Positions 27,369 through 35,673 of a DNA stretch of 64,000 nucleotides are shown piece after piece. Where the stretch lies: assembly GCF_013364215.1 (NCBI RefSeq), contig NZ_CP054923.1:124001-188000 (forward strand). The letters are read 5' to 3'. Made by a program: the position numbers and the translations under genes. The notes under the pieces are model-generated. The model saw only the letters and a list, made by a program, of their open reading frames with translations. It did not search any database and was not told the origin of the DNA. Position 1 is the stretch's first letter. Each line of letters opens with the position of its first letter. Source of the stretch: Verrucosispora sp. NA02020 (GTDB lineage: Bacteria; Actinomycetota; Actinomycetes; Mycobacteriales; Micromonosporaceae).

Positions 27369-28178
27369 GTGACGCCCGACCAGCCGAGCACCGAGCGATG
27401 GGCGTTGATCACCGGGGCGAGCGCGGGAATCGGGGCGGCCTTCGCCGACCGGCTCGCCGCCGACGGATGGCACCTGGTGCTGGTCGCCCGGGACGGTGAC
27501 CGACTGGCGGCGCAGGCCGCCGAGCTGACCGGCCGGTACGGCGTCGAGACCGAGATCCTGCCGGCCGACCTGTCCACCGACGACGGCTGTGCCGAGGTGG
27601 AGCGACGGCTCGCCGCCGCACCGCCGATCGGGCTCCTGGTCAACAACGCCGGCATCAGTCTGAACAAACCGTTCCTCAGGTCGAGCCTCGACGACGAGAC
27701 CCGCCTGCTCCGGCTCAACGTGCACGCGGTGATGCGTTTGACACTCGCTGCGCTGCTCACGATGACCGAACGGCGGGATGGGGCAGTGATTAATGTCTCT
27801 TCCGTCGCGGGTTTCGGTGCGATCATGCCGGGATCGACGTACTCCGCCAGCAAGGCGTGGGTCACGAACTTCAGTGAGTCCGTCGGCCAGTCCGCCCGCC
27901 CCTTCGGCGTCCGCGTGATGGCGCTCTGTCCCGGCTACACGCGGACCGAATTCCACCAGCGAGCCGGCATCGACATGTCGAAAACTCCCGAGTGGTTGTG
28001 GCTCAACGCGCCCGCCGTGGTGGAAGAAGCCTTGCGTGACCTGCGAAAAGGCAAGTTGGTCAGCGTTCCATCGTGGAAGTACAAGCTGGCTGTCGCCGGT
28101 CTGCGGCACGCCCCGCGCGGGTTGCTGGACCGGGTCGCCCGCGACACCCGTGGACGCATCGGCCGCGATCGCGGTTGA
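27369..28178 (+). CDS. Short-chain dehydrogenase/reductase
   Basis: 269 residues from GTG 27369. Classical SDR: cofactor motif TGASAGIG (~residues 15-22), NNAG, catalytic Ser in NVSSVAG and Tyr/Lys in YSASK, then CPGYTRTEF. Arg after the first beta strand (LVARDGDR) suggests NADP(H). The substrate is unknown; the C-terminal basic helices (WKYKLAVAGLRHAPRG) are typical of the DltE-like acyl/steroid reductase subgroup. No clear ribosome site, so translation may be coupled to the preceding gene. Confidence 0.88.
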   Translation: MTPDQPSTERWALITGASAGIGAAFADRLAADGWHLVLVARDGDRLAAQAAELTGRYGVETEILPADLSTDDGCAEVERRLAAAPPIGLLVNNAGISLNKPFLRSSLDDETRLLRLNVHAVMRLTLAALLTMTERRDGAVINVSSVAGFGAIMPGSTYSASKAWVTNFSESVGQSARPFGVRVMALCPGYTRTEFHQRAGIDMSKTPEWLWLNAPAVVEEALRDLRKGKLVSVPSWKYKLAVAGLRHAPRGLLDRVARDTRGRIGRDRG

Positions 28179-28347
28179 CCGCGACACGTCGTCGACCGGT
28201 ACGGCGGCGACGGGTGCGGCATCACTCGATCCGAACCGCAGGTCAACGTAGCGTAGTCGGACATCGCCACTCATCTGTCCCCCGGAAGGGTTGCCCAGGG
28301 TGGCCCGTCCACCCGGCACACAGACTTGCGCAGTACCCTCTATCGCC

Positions 28348-28878
28348 ATGGGGGACCACGACGACCTGCGTAAATTCATCTCCGACCTGGCTGTGGTCCA
28401 TGGCCGGGTAGTGCTCTCCTCCGGGCAGGAGGCCGACTGGTACGTCGATCTGCGTCGCATCACGCTCCATAACCGGGCGGCCCCCTTGGTCGGTCGGGTG
28501 ATGCGGGAGTTGACCGCCGACTGGTCGTACGACGCGGTCGGTGGCCTGACATTGGGCGCCGACCCGATCGCCATGTCGATGCTGCACGCGACCGGCCGTC
28601 CGTTGGACGCGTTCGTGGTGCGGAAAGCGGGCAAGGCGCACGGGTTGCAACGCCGAATCGAAGGCCCCGACGTGACCGGACGTCGGGTGCTGGCGGTGGA
28701 GGACACCTCCACCACCGGCGGAAGTGTGATGACCGCCGTCGAGGCCCTTCGCGAGGCCGGGGCCGACGTGGTGGGGGTGGCGGTTATCGTTGATCGTGGT
28801 GCCGGCGACGCGGTGCGAGCCGCCGGATTGCCCTATCGGGCGGCCTATACGTTGGCTGACCTCGGCCTTGTGGCGTAA
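28348..28878 (+). CDS. pyrE: Orotate phosphoribosyltransferase
   Basis: 176 residues from ATG 28348 (MGDHDDLRKFISDLAVVHGRV). The PRPP-binding motif VLAVEDTSTTGGS and the orotate-site features VLSSGQEADWYVDLRRITL and DAFVVRKAGKAHG identify it. It makes orotidine 5'-monophosphate in pyrimidine synthesis. No ribosome site; TACCCT at 28334-28339 lies 8 bases before the ATG, which fits a leaderless transcript. Confidence 0.95.
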   Translation: MGDHDDLRKFISDLAVVHGRVVLSSGQEADWYVDLRRITLHNRAAPLVGRVMRELTADWSYDAVGGLTLGADPIAMSMLHATGRPLDAFVVRKAGKAHGLQRRIEGPDVTGRRVLAVEDTSTTGGSVMTAVEALREAGADVVGVAVIVDRGAGDAVRAAGLPYRAAYTLADLGLVA

Positions 28879-28935
28879 AAGTCTGCCGATTCGGATCTGC
28901 TGATATGCAGCCGGATCGATGCTGCTGGTGGAAGG

Positions 28936-29313
28936 ATGGAATACGTGGGAACTGCGTTGGCCGAAATGACTATGCCTCAGATCTCGCCGCTTGCCGGCGA
29001 GCCGATCGAACGTGCCGACGCCGAGCGGCTGGCAGGGGTCCTCAAGGCCCTTGCCGACCCCGCCCGGCTGCGGCTGCTCAGCCTGATCCAGTCGGCGCCC
29101 GAGGGCGAGGCGTGCGTGTGCGATTTGACCGCACCGCTCGGTCTCTCGCAGCCGACCGTCAGCCACCACCTGCGTATCCTCACCGAGGCCGGCTTGCTGG
29201 AGCGGGAGAAGCGTGGTGTGTGGGCCTACTACCGGCTGGTGCCGAGTGCGATCGCGACGATCGCCGACCTGCTGACTCCGCCGCGGAAGCGGGCCACCAA
29301 GAAGGCTCGCTGA
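28936..29313 (+). CDS. ArsR/SmtB-family metalloregulator with CVC motif
   Basis: 125 residues, winged helix with LADPARLRLLSLIQSA, the recognition helix LSQPTVSHHLRILTEAGLL and the wing REKRGVWAYYRL. The alpha-3 motif ACVCDL matches the CVC thiol site of As(III)/Cd/Pb-sensing members. No arsenic or cadmium resistance gene is adjacent, so its target may be elsewhere or itself. A hairpin separates it from the convergent DUF368 gene. Confidence 0.88.
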   Translation: MEYVGTALAEMTMPQISPLAGEPIERADAERLAGVLKALADPARLRLLSLIQSAPEGEACVCDLTAPLGLSQPTVSHHLRILTEAGLLEREKRGVWAYYRLVPSAIATIADLLTPPRKRATKKAR

Positions 29314-29320
29314 ACCGGAA

Positions 29321-29358
29321 CCGCTTGGTGGCCGCCCAGCCGGGCAGCCACCAAGCGG
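29321..29358. terminator. Bidirectional terminator between arsR-type and DUF368 genes
   Basis: Stem CCGCTTGGTGGC-x-GCCC (29321-29337) with 29342-29358, one mismatch and a 4-base loop. It sits between two convergent stop codons and can serve both. Confidence 0.8.
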
Positions 29359-29364
29359 TGGACG

Positions 29365-30303
29365 TCAGCGCACCTGCGTCGGCTCGTCGTCGTACGCCTC
29401 GGTGAGCGCGCGGGCGGCCCGGTTCACCCGGCGTCGCTCGGCTACCACCATGGCCAGGACCACGGCGAGGCCCAGCAGGAACAGCGCGGTGATGGGCAGG
29501 ATGCCGTCACCGGGCGCCTGCAGGGTCCGGTCCTCGGACTGCCATGGCCAGAGCGAGCGCAGGCTGCCGATCAGGGCGCCGGACATCACCGCCAGAGTCA
29601 TCCGACGGTGCTTGTCCAGCAGCCACTGGAGCAGCTTGACGAAGAGCGCCAGGCCGATGACCATGCCTGCGGCGAAGATTGCCAGATAGCCGAAGTCCCG
29701 GTCGTTGACGGCGGCGATGGTCGGTTCGTAGAGACCGACGGTGAGCAGCAGAAATGATCCGGAGACACCGGGCATCACCAGCGCGCAGACCGCGAACGCC
29801 GCCACGATCAGCAGGATCAGCGGGTGCGGTTCGAGGGTGGCCTGCGGTAGGCCGGTGAGCGTGAACGTGACCGCCACGGCGACCACCAGGGCCACCACCT
29901 CTCGGGCGCGCCACGGCTTGCCGACCATCGAGACCGGCACCAGCACCGAGGCGAGCACCAGGCCGAGGAAGAGGCCACGGGTGTGCTCGGGGTAGCCGGT
30001 CAGTAACGGCTCCAGCAGCTTCGCGGCGAGCAGCAGGCCGGGCACCATCCCGATCATCAACGGGATCACCACGTCCCAGTGGGCCTGCCGCATCTGGTGT
30101 CCCGCCCGCGTCCAGCCACGTCCACGCGGTACGTCCGACGTCGCGTACCGGACGGCGTTCACCACGTGACCGGCGGACACGATCAGCCGTTCGTACACCC
30201 CGGTGACCAGCGCGATGGTGCCACCGCTGACCCCTGGCACGGCTTCCGCCACCCCGATGGCCCCACCGCGTAGGACATGGCCTACCCGTTCGCCCAATGC
30301 CAT
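29365..30303 (-). CDS. DUF368 family membrane transporter
   Basis: 312 residues, 8-9 hydrophobic segments. Starts with the hallmark GGAIGVAEAVPGVSGGTIAL; the second repeat carries CALVMPGVSGSFLLLTVGLYE. DUF368 proteins (PopT type) have been implicated in returning undecaprenyl phosphate across the cytoplasmic membrane for wall synthesis. The other family implicated in that job, DedA, is also present at 62164. Function here is inferred from the family. Confidence 0.88.
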   Translation of the reverse strand: MALGERVGHVLRGGAIGVAEAVPGVSGGTIALVTGVYERLIVSAGHVVNAVRYATSDVPRGRGWTRAGHQMRQAHWDVVIPLMIGMVPGLLLAAKLLEPLLTGYPEHTRGLFLGLVLASVLVPVSMVGKPWRAREVVALVVAVAVTFTLTGLPQATLEPHPLILLIVAAFAVCALVMPGVSGSFLLLTVGLYEPTIAAVNDRDFGYLAIFAAGMVIGLALFVKLLQWLLDKHRRMTLAVMSGALIGSLRSLWPWQSEDRTLQAPGDGILPITALFLLGLAVVLAMVVAERRRVNRAARALTEAYDDEPTQVR

Positions 30304-30399
30304 GAAGAATCCGTCTCCTGCCTCGCTCGCCCGGTCGCCGGAGCGGCGCCCGCCACGGCCGCCCAGGCTACCGGGATCGCGAGCAATGCCCGGTTGGCG

Positions 30400-32925
30400 T
30401 CAGAGACGGGGGTCCACCGGCTCGGACTCGCAGGCCAGGATCGCGAAGACCAACTCGTGCCGACGCCACAGCGGGGCACCGTCGACCAACGCGTCCACCG
30501 CGGCCAGTCCCAGCCCGTGCTCACGCAGCGCCATCCCGCGTTTGCGTCCCAGGGAGCGCTTGCGCAGCGCGGCCAACTCCTCCGGCTCGGTGTAGCCGGG
30601 ACCGTAGATGATCCGCAGGTACTCCCGTCCCCGGCACTTGATGCCCGGCTGGAGCAGCGAGCCCCGTTCGCTGCGGGCCGCCGGACCGGCGTACGGCTTG
30701 ACCACCATGCCCTCGCCGCCGGCCCCGGTCAGCTCCAGCCACCAGTGGGTCGCGGTCTGCACCGCGTCCGGGTCGCCGAGGTCGACCACCTGGCGTCGGG
30801 TCGGCGTGAAGAACTCCGGGTCCGCCGCGCAGAGCCGGTCGGCCTGGGCCAGGTGCCAGCCGTGGTCGCGGTCGGCGTACCCGGCGGAACCGCCGGCCAG
30901 CACCGCGAACGGGGCCAACGTCACCCCGCGTAACCCGTCCGTGGGTCCCACGTACGCCCGGTAGGCGGACGTGTAGGCGAGCACGTCGTCCCGGCGACGG
31001 GCGGTCCGGTCGCGCAGCGCGGTCACGTCCAGCCCGCGCGCGGCGGCGGCGTCCAGCGAGTCCAGTGCCGCCGGCAGGGCCGCCCGGCCGGCGGCACCGA
31101 CCCCGGCGTACTGCTCCCGGATGAGGCCACCGGCCTTCGCCGACCAGGGCAGCAGTTCACAGTCGAGCAACAGCCAGTCGGTCTCCATCTCTGCCCAGAG
31201 CCCGGCGGCGGTCACCGCCGCGCGGACCCGGTCGAGCAGTTCGGTGTCGAGCGGTTCGCCGAAGAACGGCCGTCCGGTGCGGGTGTGGACCACCCCGCCG
31301 CCCGGTCCGAACGGGCCACCGTTCGGCTCCCGGCAGACCAGCACCACCGCGCGGGAGCCCATGTGCTTCTCCTCGCAGACCACCCGGTCCACCCCGGCCG
31401 CCCGGTAGTCGGCGAACGCCTCCGTCGGGTGTTCCAGGTAGCCGTCGACGCGGGACGTCGAGCAGGGCGCCATGGTCGGCGGCAACCAGACCAGCCGGCG
31501 CGGGTCGACCGCGAAGCGGCTCATCACCTCCAACGCGGCGGCGGCGTTCTCCGCCGGCACCGTCAACGAGCCGTACGTGTGCTCCACGTGCCGCCGCCCG
31601 GCCACGTCGGTCAGCTCCAGCACCTCGTCGGGGCGGGACGGAGCGGCGACGAGCGGGCGCACCGGGGCGTACCACTCGCGTTCCGCCGGCACCGAGACCA
31701 GCTCGCGTTCCGGGTAGCGCAGCGCGGTCAGCCGCCCACCGAAGACGCACCCGGTGTCGACGCAGATGGTGTTGTTGATCCACTCGGGCTCGGGGGTGGG
31801 GGTGTGGCCGTAGACGACGGTGGCCGCACCCCGGTACTCGCGGGCCCACGGGTAGCGCACCGGCAGGCCGTACTCGTCGGTCTCGCCGGTCGTCTCGCCG
31901 TACAGCGCGAAGGCGCGTACCCGGCCGGAGGCGCGGCCCTGGTACTCCTCCTTGAGCCCGGCGTGCGCGACCACCAGCCGGCCGCCGTCGAGCAGGTAGT
32001 GGCTGACCAGCCCGTCGACGAAGGTGGCCACCTCGGCGGTGAACTCGGCAGGCTCGGCCGCCAACTGGTCCAGCGTCTCGGCCAGGCCGTGCGCCACCTT
32101 CACGTTGCGCCCGCGCAGCTTGCGCAGCAGCTTCTGCTCGTGGTTGCCGGGTACGCAGAGCGCGTGCCCGGCCGCGACCATCCCCATCACCAGGCGGAGC
32201 ACCCCGGGCGAGTCCGGGCCGCGGTCCACCAGGTCACCGACGAACACGGCGGTACGCCCCGACGGGTGGGTCGCGTCCACCGGGCGACCCGCCTCGTCGT
32301 GGTGCAGCCGCCAGCCCAGCCGGAGCAGCAACGTCTCCAGTTCCGCCCGGCAGCCGTGCACGTCACCGACGATGTCGAACGGCCCGGTCAGCTCCCGGCG
32401 GTCGTTGAACATCCGCTCGTACCGGATCTCGGCGCGGTCGATCTCGTCGGTGCCGCGCAGGACGTGCACCTTGCGGAAGCCCTCCCGGGCCAACTGGCCG
32501 TAGCTGCGACGCAGGTCGCGTGACATCCGGGCGAGCACCTGCCGACCCAAGGTGCGGTCGCTGCGCGCCTCCGTACGCTCCCAGGCCAGCGCCTCCGGCA
32601 CGTCCAGCACGATCGCCACCGGCAGCACGTCGTGCTCCCGGGCGACGCGGACCAGGCCGGCGCGGGCGTGCGGCTGGAGGTTGGTGGCGTCGACCACGGT
32701 GAGTCGACCGGCACGCAGCCGCTTGGCGGCCACGTAGTGCAGCGCGTCGAAGGCGTCGGCGGAGGCGGACTGGTCGTTCTCGTCGTCGGCGACCATCGCC
32801 CGGAACGCGTCCGAGGAGAGCACCTGGCTGGGCGCGAAGTGCCGGCCGGCGAACGTCGACTTGCCGGAGCCCGAGACTCCGACCAACGCCACCAGCGCCA
32901 GCTCGGGGATGTCCAGGACGCTCAT
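30400..32925 (-). CDS. pnkp: Bacterial polynucleotide kinase-phosphatase-ligase (Pnkp), RNA repair
   Basis: 841 residues in three domains. Kinase ~1-170, P-loop GVSGSGKST with Lys22. Metallophosphatase ~180-430 with GDVHGC (Asp188, His190), GDLVDRGPDS, GNHEQK and VYGHTP. Adenylyltransferase/ligase ~480-841 with the nucleotidyl-accepting lysine in EEKHMGSRAV (Lys520) and later VVKPYAGP. It heals 5'-OH and 2',3'-cyclic-phosphate ends and, once activated by Hen1, joins them. It is downstream of hen1 on the same strand with AAGGAG before its ATG; a palindromic repeat occupies the 88-base gap. Confidence 0.95.
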   Translation of the reverse strand: MSVLDIPELALVALVGVSGSGKSTFAGRHFAPSQVLSSDAFRAMVADDENDQSASADAFDALHYVAAKRLRAGRLTVVDATNLQPHARAGLVRVAREHDVLPVAIVLDVPEALAWERTEARSDRTLGRQVLARMSRDLRRSYGQLAREGFRKVHVLRGTDEIDRAEIRYERMFNDRRELTGPFDIVGDVHGCRAELETLLLRLGWRLHHDEAGRPVDATHPSGRTAVFVGDLVDRGPDSPGVLRLVMGMVAAGHALCVPGNHEQKLLRKLRGRNVKVAHGLAETLDQLAAEPAEFTAEVATFVDGLVSHYLLDGGRLVVAHAGLKEEYQGRASGRVRAFALYGETTGETDEYGLPVRYPWAREYRGAATVVYGHTPTPEPEWINNTICVDTGCVFGGRLTALRYPERELVSVPAEREWYAPVRPLVAAPSRPDEVLELTDVAGRRHVEHTYGSLTVPAENAAAALEVMSRFAVDPRRLVWLPPTMAPCSTSRVDGYLEHPTEAFADYRAAGVDRVVCEEKHMGSRAVVLVCREPNGGPFGPGGGVVHTRTGRPFFGEPLDTELLDRVRAAVTAAGLWAEMETDWLLLDCELLPWSAKAGGLIREQYAGVGAAGRAALPAALDSLDAAAARGLDVTALRDRTARRRDDVLAYTSAYRAYVGPTDGLRGVTLAPFAVLAGGSAGYADRDHGWHLAQADRLCAADPEFFTPTRRQVVDLGDPDAVQTATHWWLELTGAGGEGMVVKPYAGPAARSERGSLLQPGIKCRGREYLRIIYGPGYTEPEELAALRKRSLGRKRGMALREHGLGLAAVDALVDGAPLWRRHELVFAILACESEPVDPRL

Positions 32926-32940
32926 GATCGCTCCTTGGAA

Positions 32941-32994
32941 TAAGGAAGGGCACCTTGTTAACGCCTCCGGTAGAGCAAGGGCCCCCTATTAACT
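32941..32994. repeat. GGAAGGGCC palindromic repeat, copy 1
   Basis: Imperfect hairpin TAAGGAAGGGCACCTTG ... CAAGGGCCCCCTATTA around the core AACGCCTCCGGTAGA, placed between hen1 and pnkp just upstream of the pnkp ribosome site. In the leader it could act as a processing or attenuation structure. One of five related copies in this window (others at 36771, 57466, 62113 and 62818). Confidence 0.8.
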
Positions 32995-33013
32995 TTCAGA
33001 TCCGGGTGAACGC

Positions 33014-34447
33014 TCAGATCCGGGTGAACACGGCGAGCTGGGTGGGAGCGCCCACCTCCGGGTCGTCGTCGCCGACGCCGGACGAGGCGGCCGTGTAGCC
33101 GTACGTCGCGCAGACTCGACGTACCCAGTCGGCGAACTCGGCGCGGGACCACTCGAACCGGTGGTCGGGATGCCGGAAGGCACCCGGCGTCAGCCCCTCG
33201 TACCGCACGTTGTGCTCGACGTTCGGCGTGGTCACCACGACCGTCGTCGGTCGGGCGTACCCGAACACGCTGTCCTCCAGCGCCGGCAGCCGAGGCGGAT
33301 CGACGTGCTCGACCACCTCCATCAGCACCGCCGCGTCGTACCCGCGCAACCGGTCGTCCCGATAGGTCAACGCGGACTGCCGCAGCGTCACCCGGTCGCG
33401 CTGGCGCTCGGGCAACCGGTCCAGCCGCAGCCGCCGGGCGGCCGACGCGAGCGCCTGGGCGGAGACGTCGGTGCCGACGATCTCGGTGAACCGCCGGTCC
33501 CCGATCAGCGTCGCCAGCAACGTGCCCCCGCCACAGCCCAGGTCCAGCACCCGATGCGCACCGGCAGCCACCAGCGCGGCGTGCACCGCCGTCCGGCGGC
33601 GCGCGGCCAGCGACGCCCGGGCCCCGCCCGCGCGGGCCGGCACCTCGTCCACGTCGTCGTCCGCCGTCGGCTCGTCGACGGGCCGCTGGGCGGCCAGCCG
33701 CTCCAACGCCGCACCGGCCAGCGCCCGCCGGTGCGCCAGGTAGCGGCGGGCGATCAGCGCTCGCTCCGGGTGGTCACCGAGCCAACCCGCGCCCGCCCGC
33801 AACAGCTTGTCGACCTCGTCCGGCGCCACCCAGTAGTGCTTCGCGTCGTCCAGCACGGGCAGCAGGACGTACAGGTGGTTGAGCGCGTCGGCCACCCGCA
33901 GCGTGCCGGTGAGGGCCAGATCGACGTACCGGCTGTCGCCCCACTCCGGGTACGCCTCGTCGAGCGGGACGGCGGTCGCGGTGACGGCCCAACCGAGCGG
34001 AGTGAAGAGGCGTACGGCCACGTCGGCGCCGCCCCGGCAGCGCAGCACCGGCACCCGTACCTCCAGCGGGATGGCCGTACCCGCCAACTCCGGGCGGTCC
34101 CGCGACTCGCCGCGCAACGCCGACCGGAACACCCGCGACAGCGCCGAGGCGAGCAGGCTGGACGCGGCGTACTGCCGGTCGTTGACGTACCGCCCGAGGG
34201 TGAAGGTCTCCGGCGTGGTGGCCGAGTGGCGGCCCCGACCCCGGCCCTGCGCGGCGAGCTTCGCCGGGTCGACGTCGAGCAGCAGCGCGGCGGTGCAGCG
34301 CCGCTCCCCGGCCTCGGGATAGAAGACGTGCGCGGTGCCGACGGGCACGTCGAAGGTGTGCGTGCGGTCGGGGTGCTTGACCAGGAGATGGCCCAGGTCG
34401 GTCGCGGGGTGGTGCGTGGTGGTCAGGGTGAGCAGCACGCGGCTCAT
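33014..34447 (-). CDS. hen1: RNA 3'-terminal ribose 2'-O-methyltransferase Hen1
   Basis: 477 residues from ATG 34447 (SRVLLTLTTTHHPATDLG). The N-terminal ~240 residues are the bacterial Hen1 domain that activates the Pnkp ligase (YVNDRQYAASSLLASALSRVF). The C-terminal methyltransferase has the SAM site VLDLGCGGGTLLATL and the Hen1 metal motif EVVEHVDPPRL, TTPNVEHN and FRHPDHRFEWSRAEF. It marks the repaired RNA junction with a 2'-O-methyl group so that the same nuclease cannot cut again. It precedes pnkp in the operon; the frame is open 24 codons further upstream but the chosen start matches the family. Confidence 0.95.
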   Translation of the reverse strand: MSRVLLTLTTTHHPATDLGHLLVKHPDRTHTFDVPVGTAHVFYPEAGERRCTAALLLDVDPAKLAAQGRGRGRHSATTPETFTLGRYVNDRQYAASSLLASALSRVFRSALRGESRDRPELAGTAIPLEVRVPVLRCRGGADVAVRLFTPLGWAVTATAVPLDEAYPEWGDSRYVDLALTGTLRVADALNHLYVLLPVLDDAKHYWVAPDEVDKLLRAGAGWLGDHPERALIARRYLAHRRALAGAALERLAAQRPVDEPTADDDVDEVPARAGGARASLAARRRTAVHAALVAAGAHRVLDLGCGGGTLLATLIGDRRFTEIVGTDVSAQALASAARRLRLDRLPERQRDRVTLRQSALTYRDDRLRGYDAAVLMEVVEHVDPPRLPALEDSVFGYARPTTVVVTTPNVEHNVRYEGLTPGAFRHPDHRFEWSRAEFADWVRRVCATYGYTAASSGVGDDDPEVGAPTQLAVFTRI

Positions 34448-34500
34448 CGTGCCAGGTTGGTCGATCTTGTGCTCTTGGGTTTTGGCGTTGTCTCGGGGTG

Positions 34501-34572
34501 GGTTTCCGGGGAGCCCCACCCGCTCCGGGCGGTCAGGCTTGATCCCTGCGCGGGTGGGGCTCCCCGGAAACC
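34501..34572. repeat. 72-bp palindromic element, copy B
   Basis: Perfect 23-bp arms (34501-34523 and 34550-34572) around a 26-nt centre at 34524-34549 that is the exact reverse complement of the centre of copy A (17115-17140). The arms (starting GGTTTCCGGGGAGCCC) share no obvious similarity with those of copy A. It lies 53 bases upstream of the hen1 start, between hen1 and the small acidic gene at 34685. Confidence 0.85.
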
Positions 34573-34684
34573 TGACGTGTGCATGCGCCGTCGGAGGGCG
34601 AGGGGGGCGTGCTGCTCAGAGGGGGAGCTTGCGGGGTGGGCTGCTGGTCAGCGGGGAGTCCAGGGGGAGGGGTGGTGCGGGAGG

Positions 34685-34897
34685 TCAGCGGTAGTCGTCT
34701 TCGTCGGGGGCTACTACGCGGGCCTGCTCCATGGCGTCCCAGTCGGCGACCTCCAGGCCGCGGTGCGGTTCGTCCTCGACCTCGGCGGGGTTGACCACCG
34801 TGGCCTGCTCGACCGCGTCGGCCGGCTCGGCCTCCAGGTCGCGTTCGTCAGCGCTGAGGTGGTCGCCGGGGGCGAAGTCCTCGCCGGGCTGGCCCAT
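34685..34897 (-). CDS. Small acidic hypothetical protein (70 aa)
   Basis: 70 residues, ATG 34897 with GGAGG 8 bases upstream (GGAGGCACCGA). Very acidic with repeated motif types: DLEAEPADAVEQATVVNPAE and DEPHRGLEVADWDAMEQARV. The two VEQATVV / MEQARVV segments suggest an internal duplication. No known domain. It ends 113 bases before palindromic element B and reads toward hen1. Confidence 0.65.
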   Translation of the reverse strand: MGQPGEDFAPGDHLSADERDLEAEPADAVEQATVVNPAEVEDEPHRGLEVADWDAMEQARVVAPDEDDYR

Positions 34898-35065
34898 TCG
34901 GTGCCTCCGGGATGTCGGTGGACGGTACCGCTCCACGGTACGGGCTGTGCCGGTGTCGCGCTGGGAACCGGCACGCCACCCGGCGGGGCGAAGAGCGCAC
35001 CCGGGGTACGGCCGAGTCGGGCGAATCGGCCCACCGGCGGGCCGCCCCGATGCCAGGATGGTCCC

Positions 35066-35449
35066 GTGGGCTTCCTCATCCGGCTGGTGACGACCGCCGT
35101 CGCACTGTGGATCACCACGCTGATCGTGCCGGGGGTCGAGGTGACCGGGCGCACCGGCTACGACACCGTGTTCACCCTGTTGATCGTGGCGTTGATCTTC
35201 GGGGTGATCAACGCGGTGCTCAAGCCGTTGATCAAAGTGGTGGGCTGCGTCTTCTACCTGCTGACCCTCGGCCTGTTCGCGCTGGTGGTCAACGCGCTGT
35301 TGTTCCTGCTGACGGACTGGATCGCCGGCACCCTCGACCTGCCGTTCCACGTGGACGGCTTCTGGGCCGCCTTCTGGGGAGCCATCGTGATGGCGGTGGC
35401 GACCTGGCTGATCAGCGTCGTGGTGCCGGACCGTGCGGACCGTCGGTGA
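35066..35449 (+). CDS. Phage-holin-4-like small membrane protein
   Basis: 127 residues from GTG 35066 (GFLIRLVTTAVALWITTLIVPG). Four hydrophobic segments with the family pattern VINAVLKPLIKVVGCVFYLLTLGLFALVVNALLF. Despite the holin-family name, chromosomal copies are widespread and their role is unsettled. No phage genes are nearby. Followed by fba 224 bases later. Confidence 0.8.
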   Translation: MGFLIRLVTTAVALWITTLIVPGVEVTGRTGYDTVFTLLIVALIFGVINAVLKPLIKVVGCVFYLLTLGLFALVVNALLFLLTDWIAGTLDLPFHVDGFWAAFWGAIVMAVATWLISVVVPDRADRR

Positions 35450-35673
35450 GCCGTCCGGCGCCGGGCCGGTTGTGCCGGGCTGGTCCAGCTACGGGATACT
35501 GCCCGCGTAGGACAGCGCGGTCCGGCGCACCAATGGCGATCAGGCGGCCATCCGGCCGACCGCCAACGGAGTTTCGCGCGGCTGCCCGGCCGACCGTCGA
35601 CAGGCGGCCGAACGGCCGGCGCACGAAGAGCGGCGGCCGCACGGCCGTCAGCGGCAAGTAAGGAGCGTTCGAC

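Noticed and set aside
33161..35065. Long plus-strand open frame upstream of the holin-like gene
   Set aside because: Antisense to hen1 and the small acidic gene; only the last 127 codons from GTG 35066 give a real membrane protein.
35450..35673. GGCGGCC/GGCCG motif cluster before fba as a regulatory repeat
   Set aside because: The motifs are short, GC-biased and irregularly spaced; chance is adequate at this composition.
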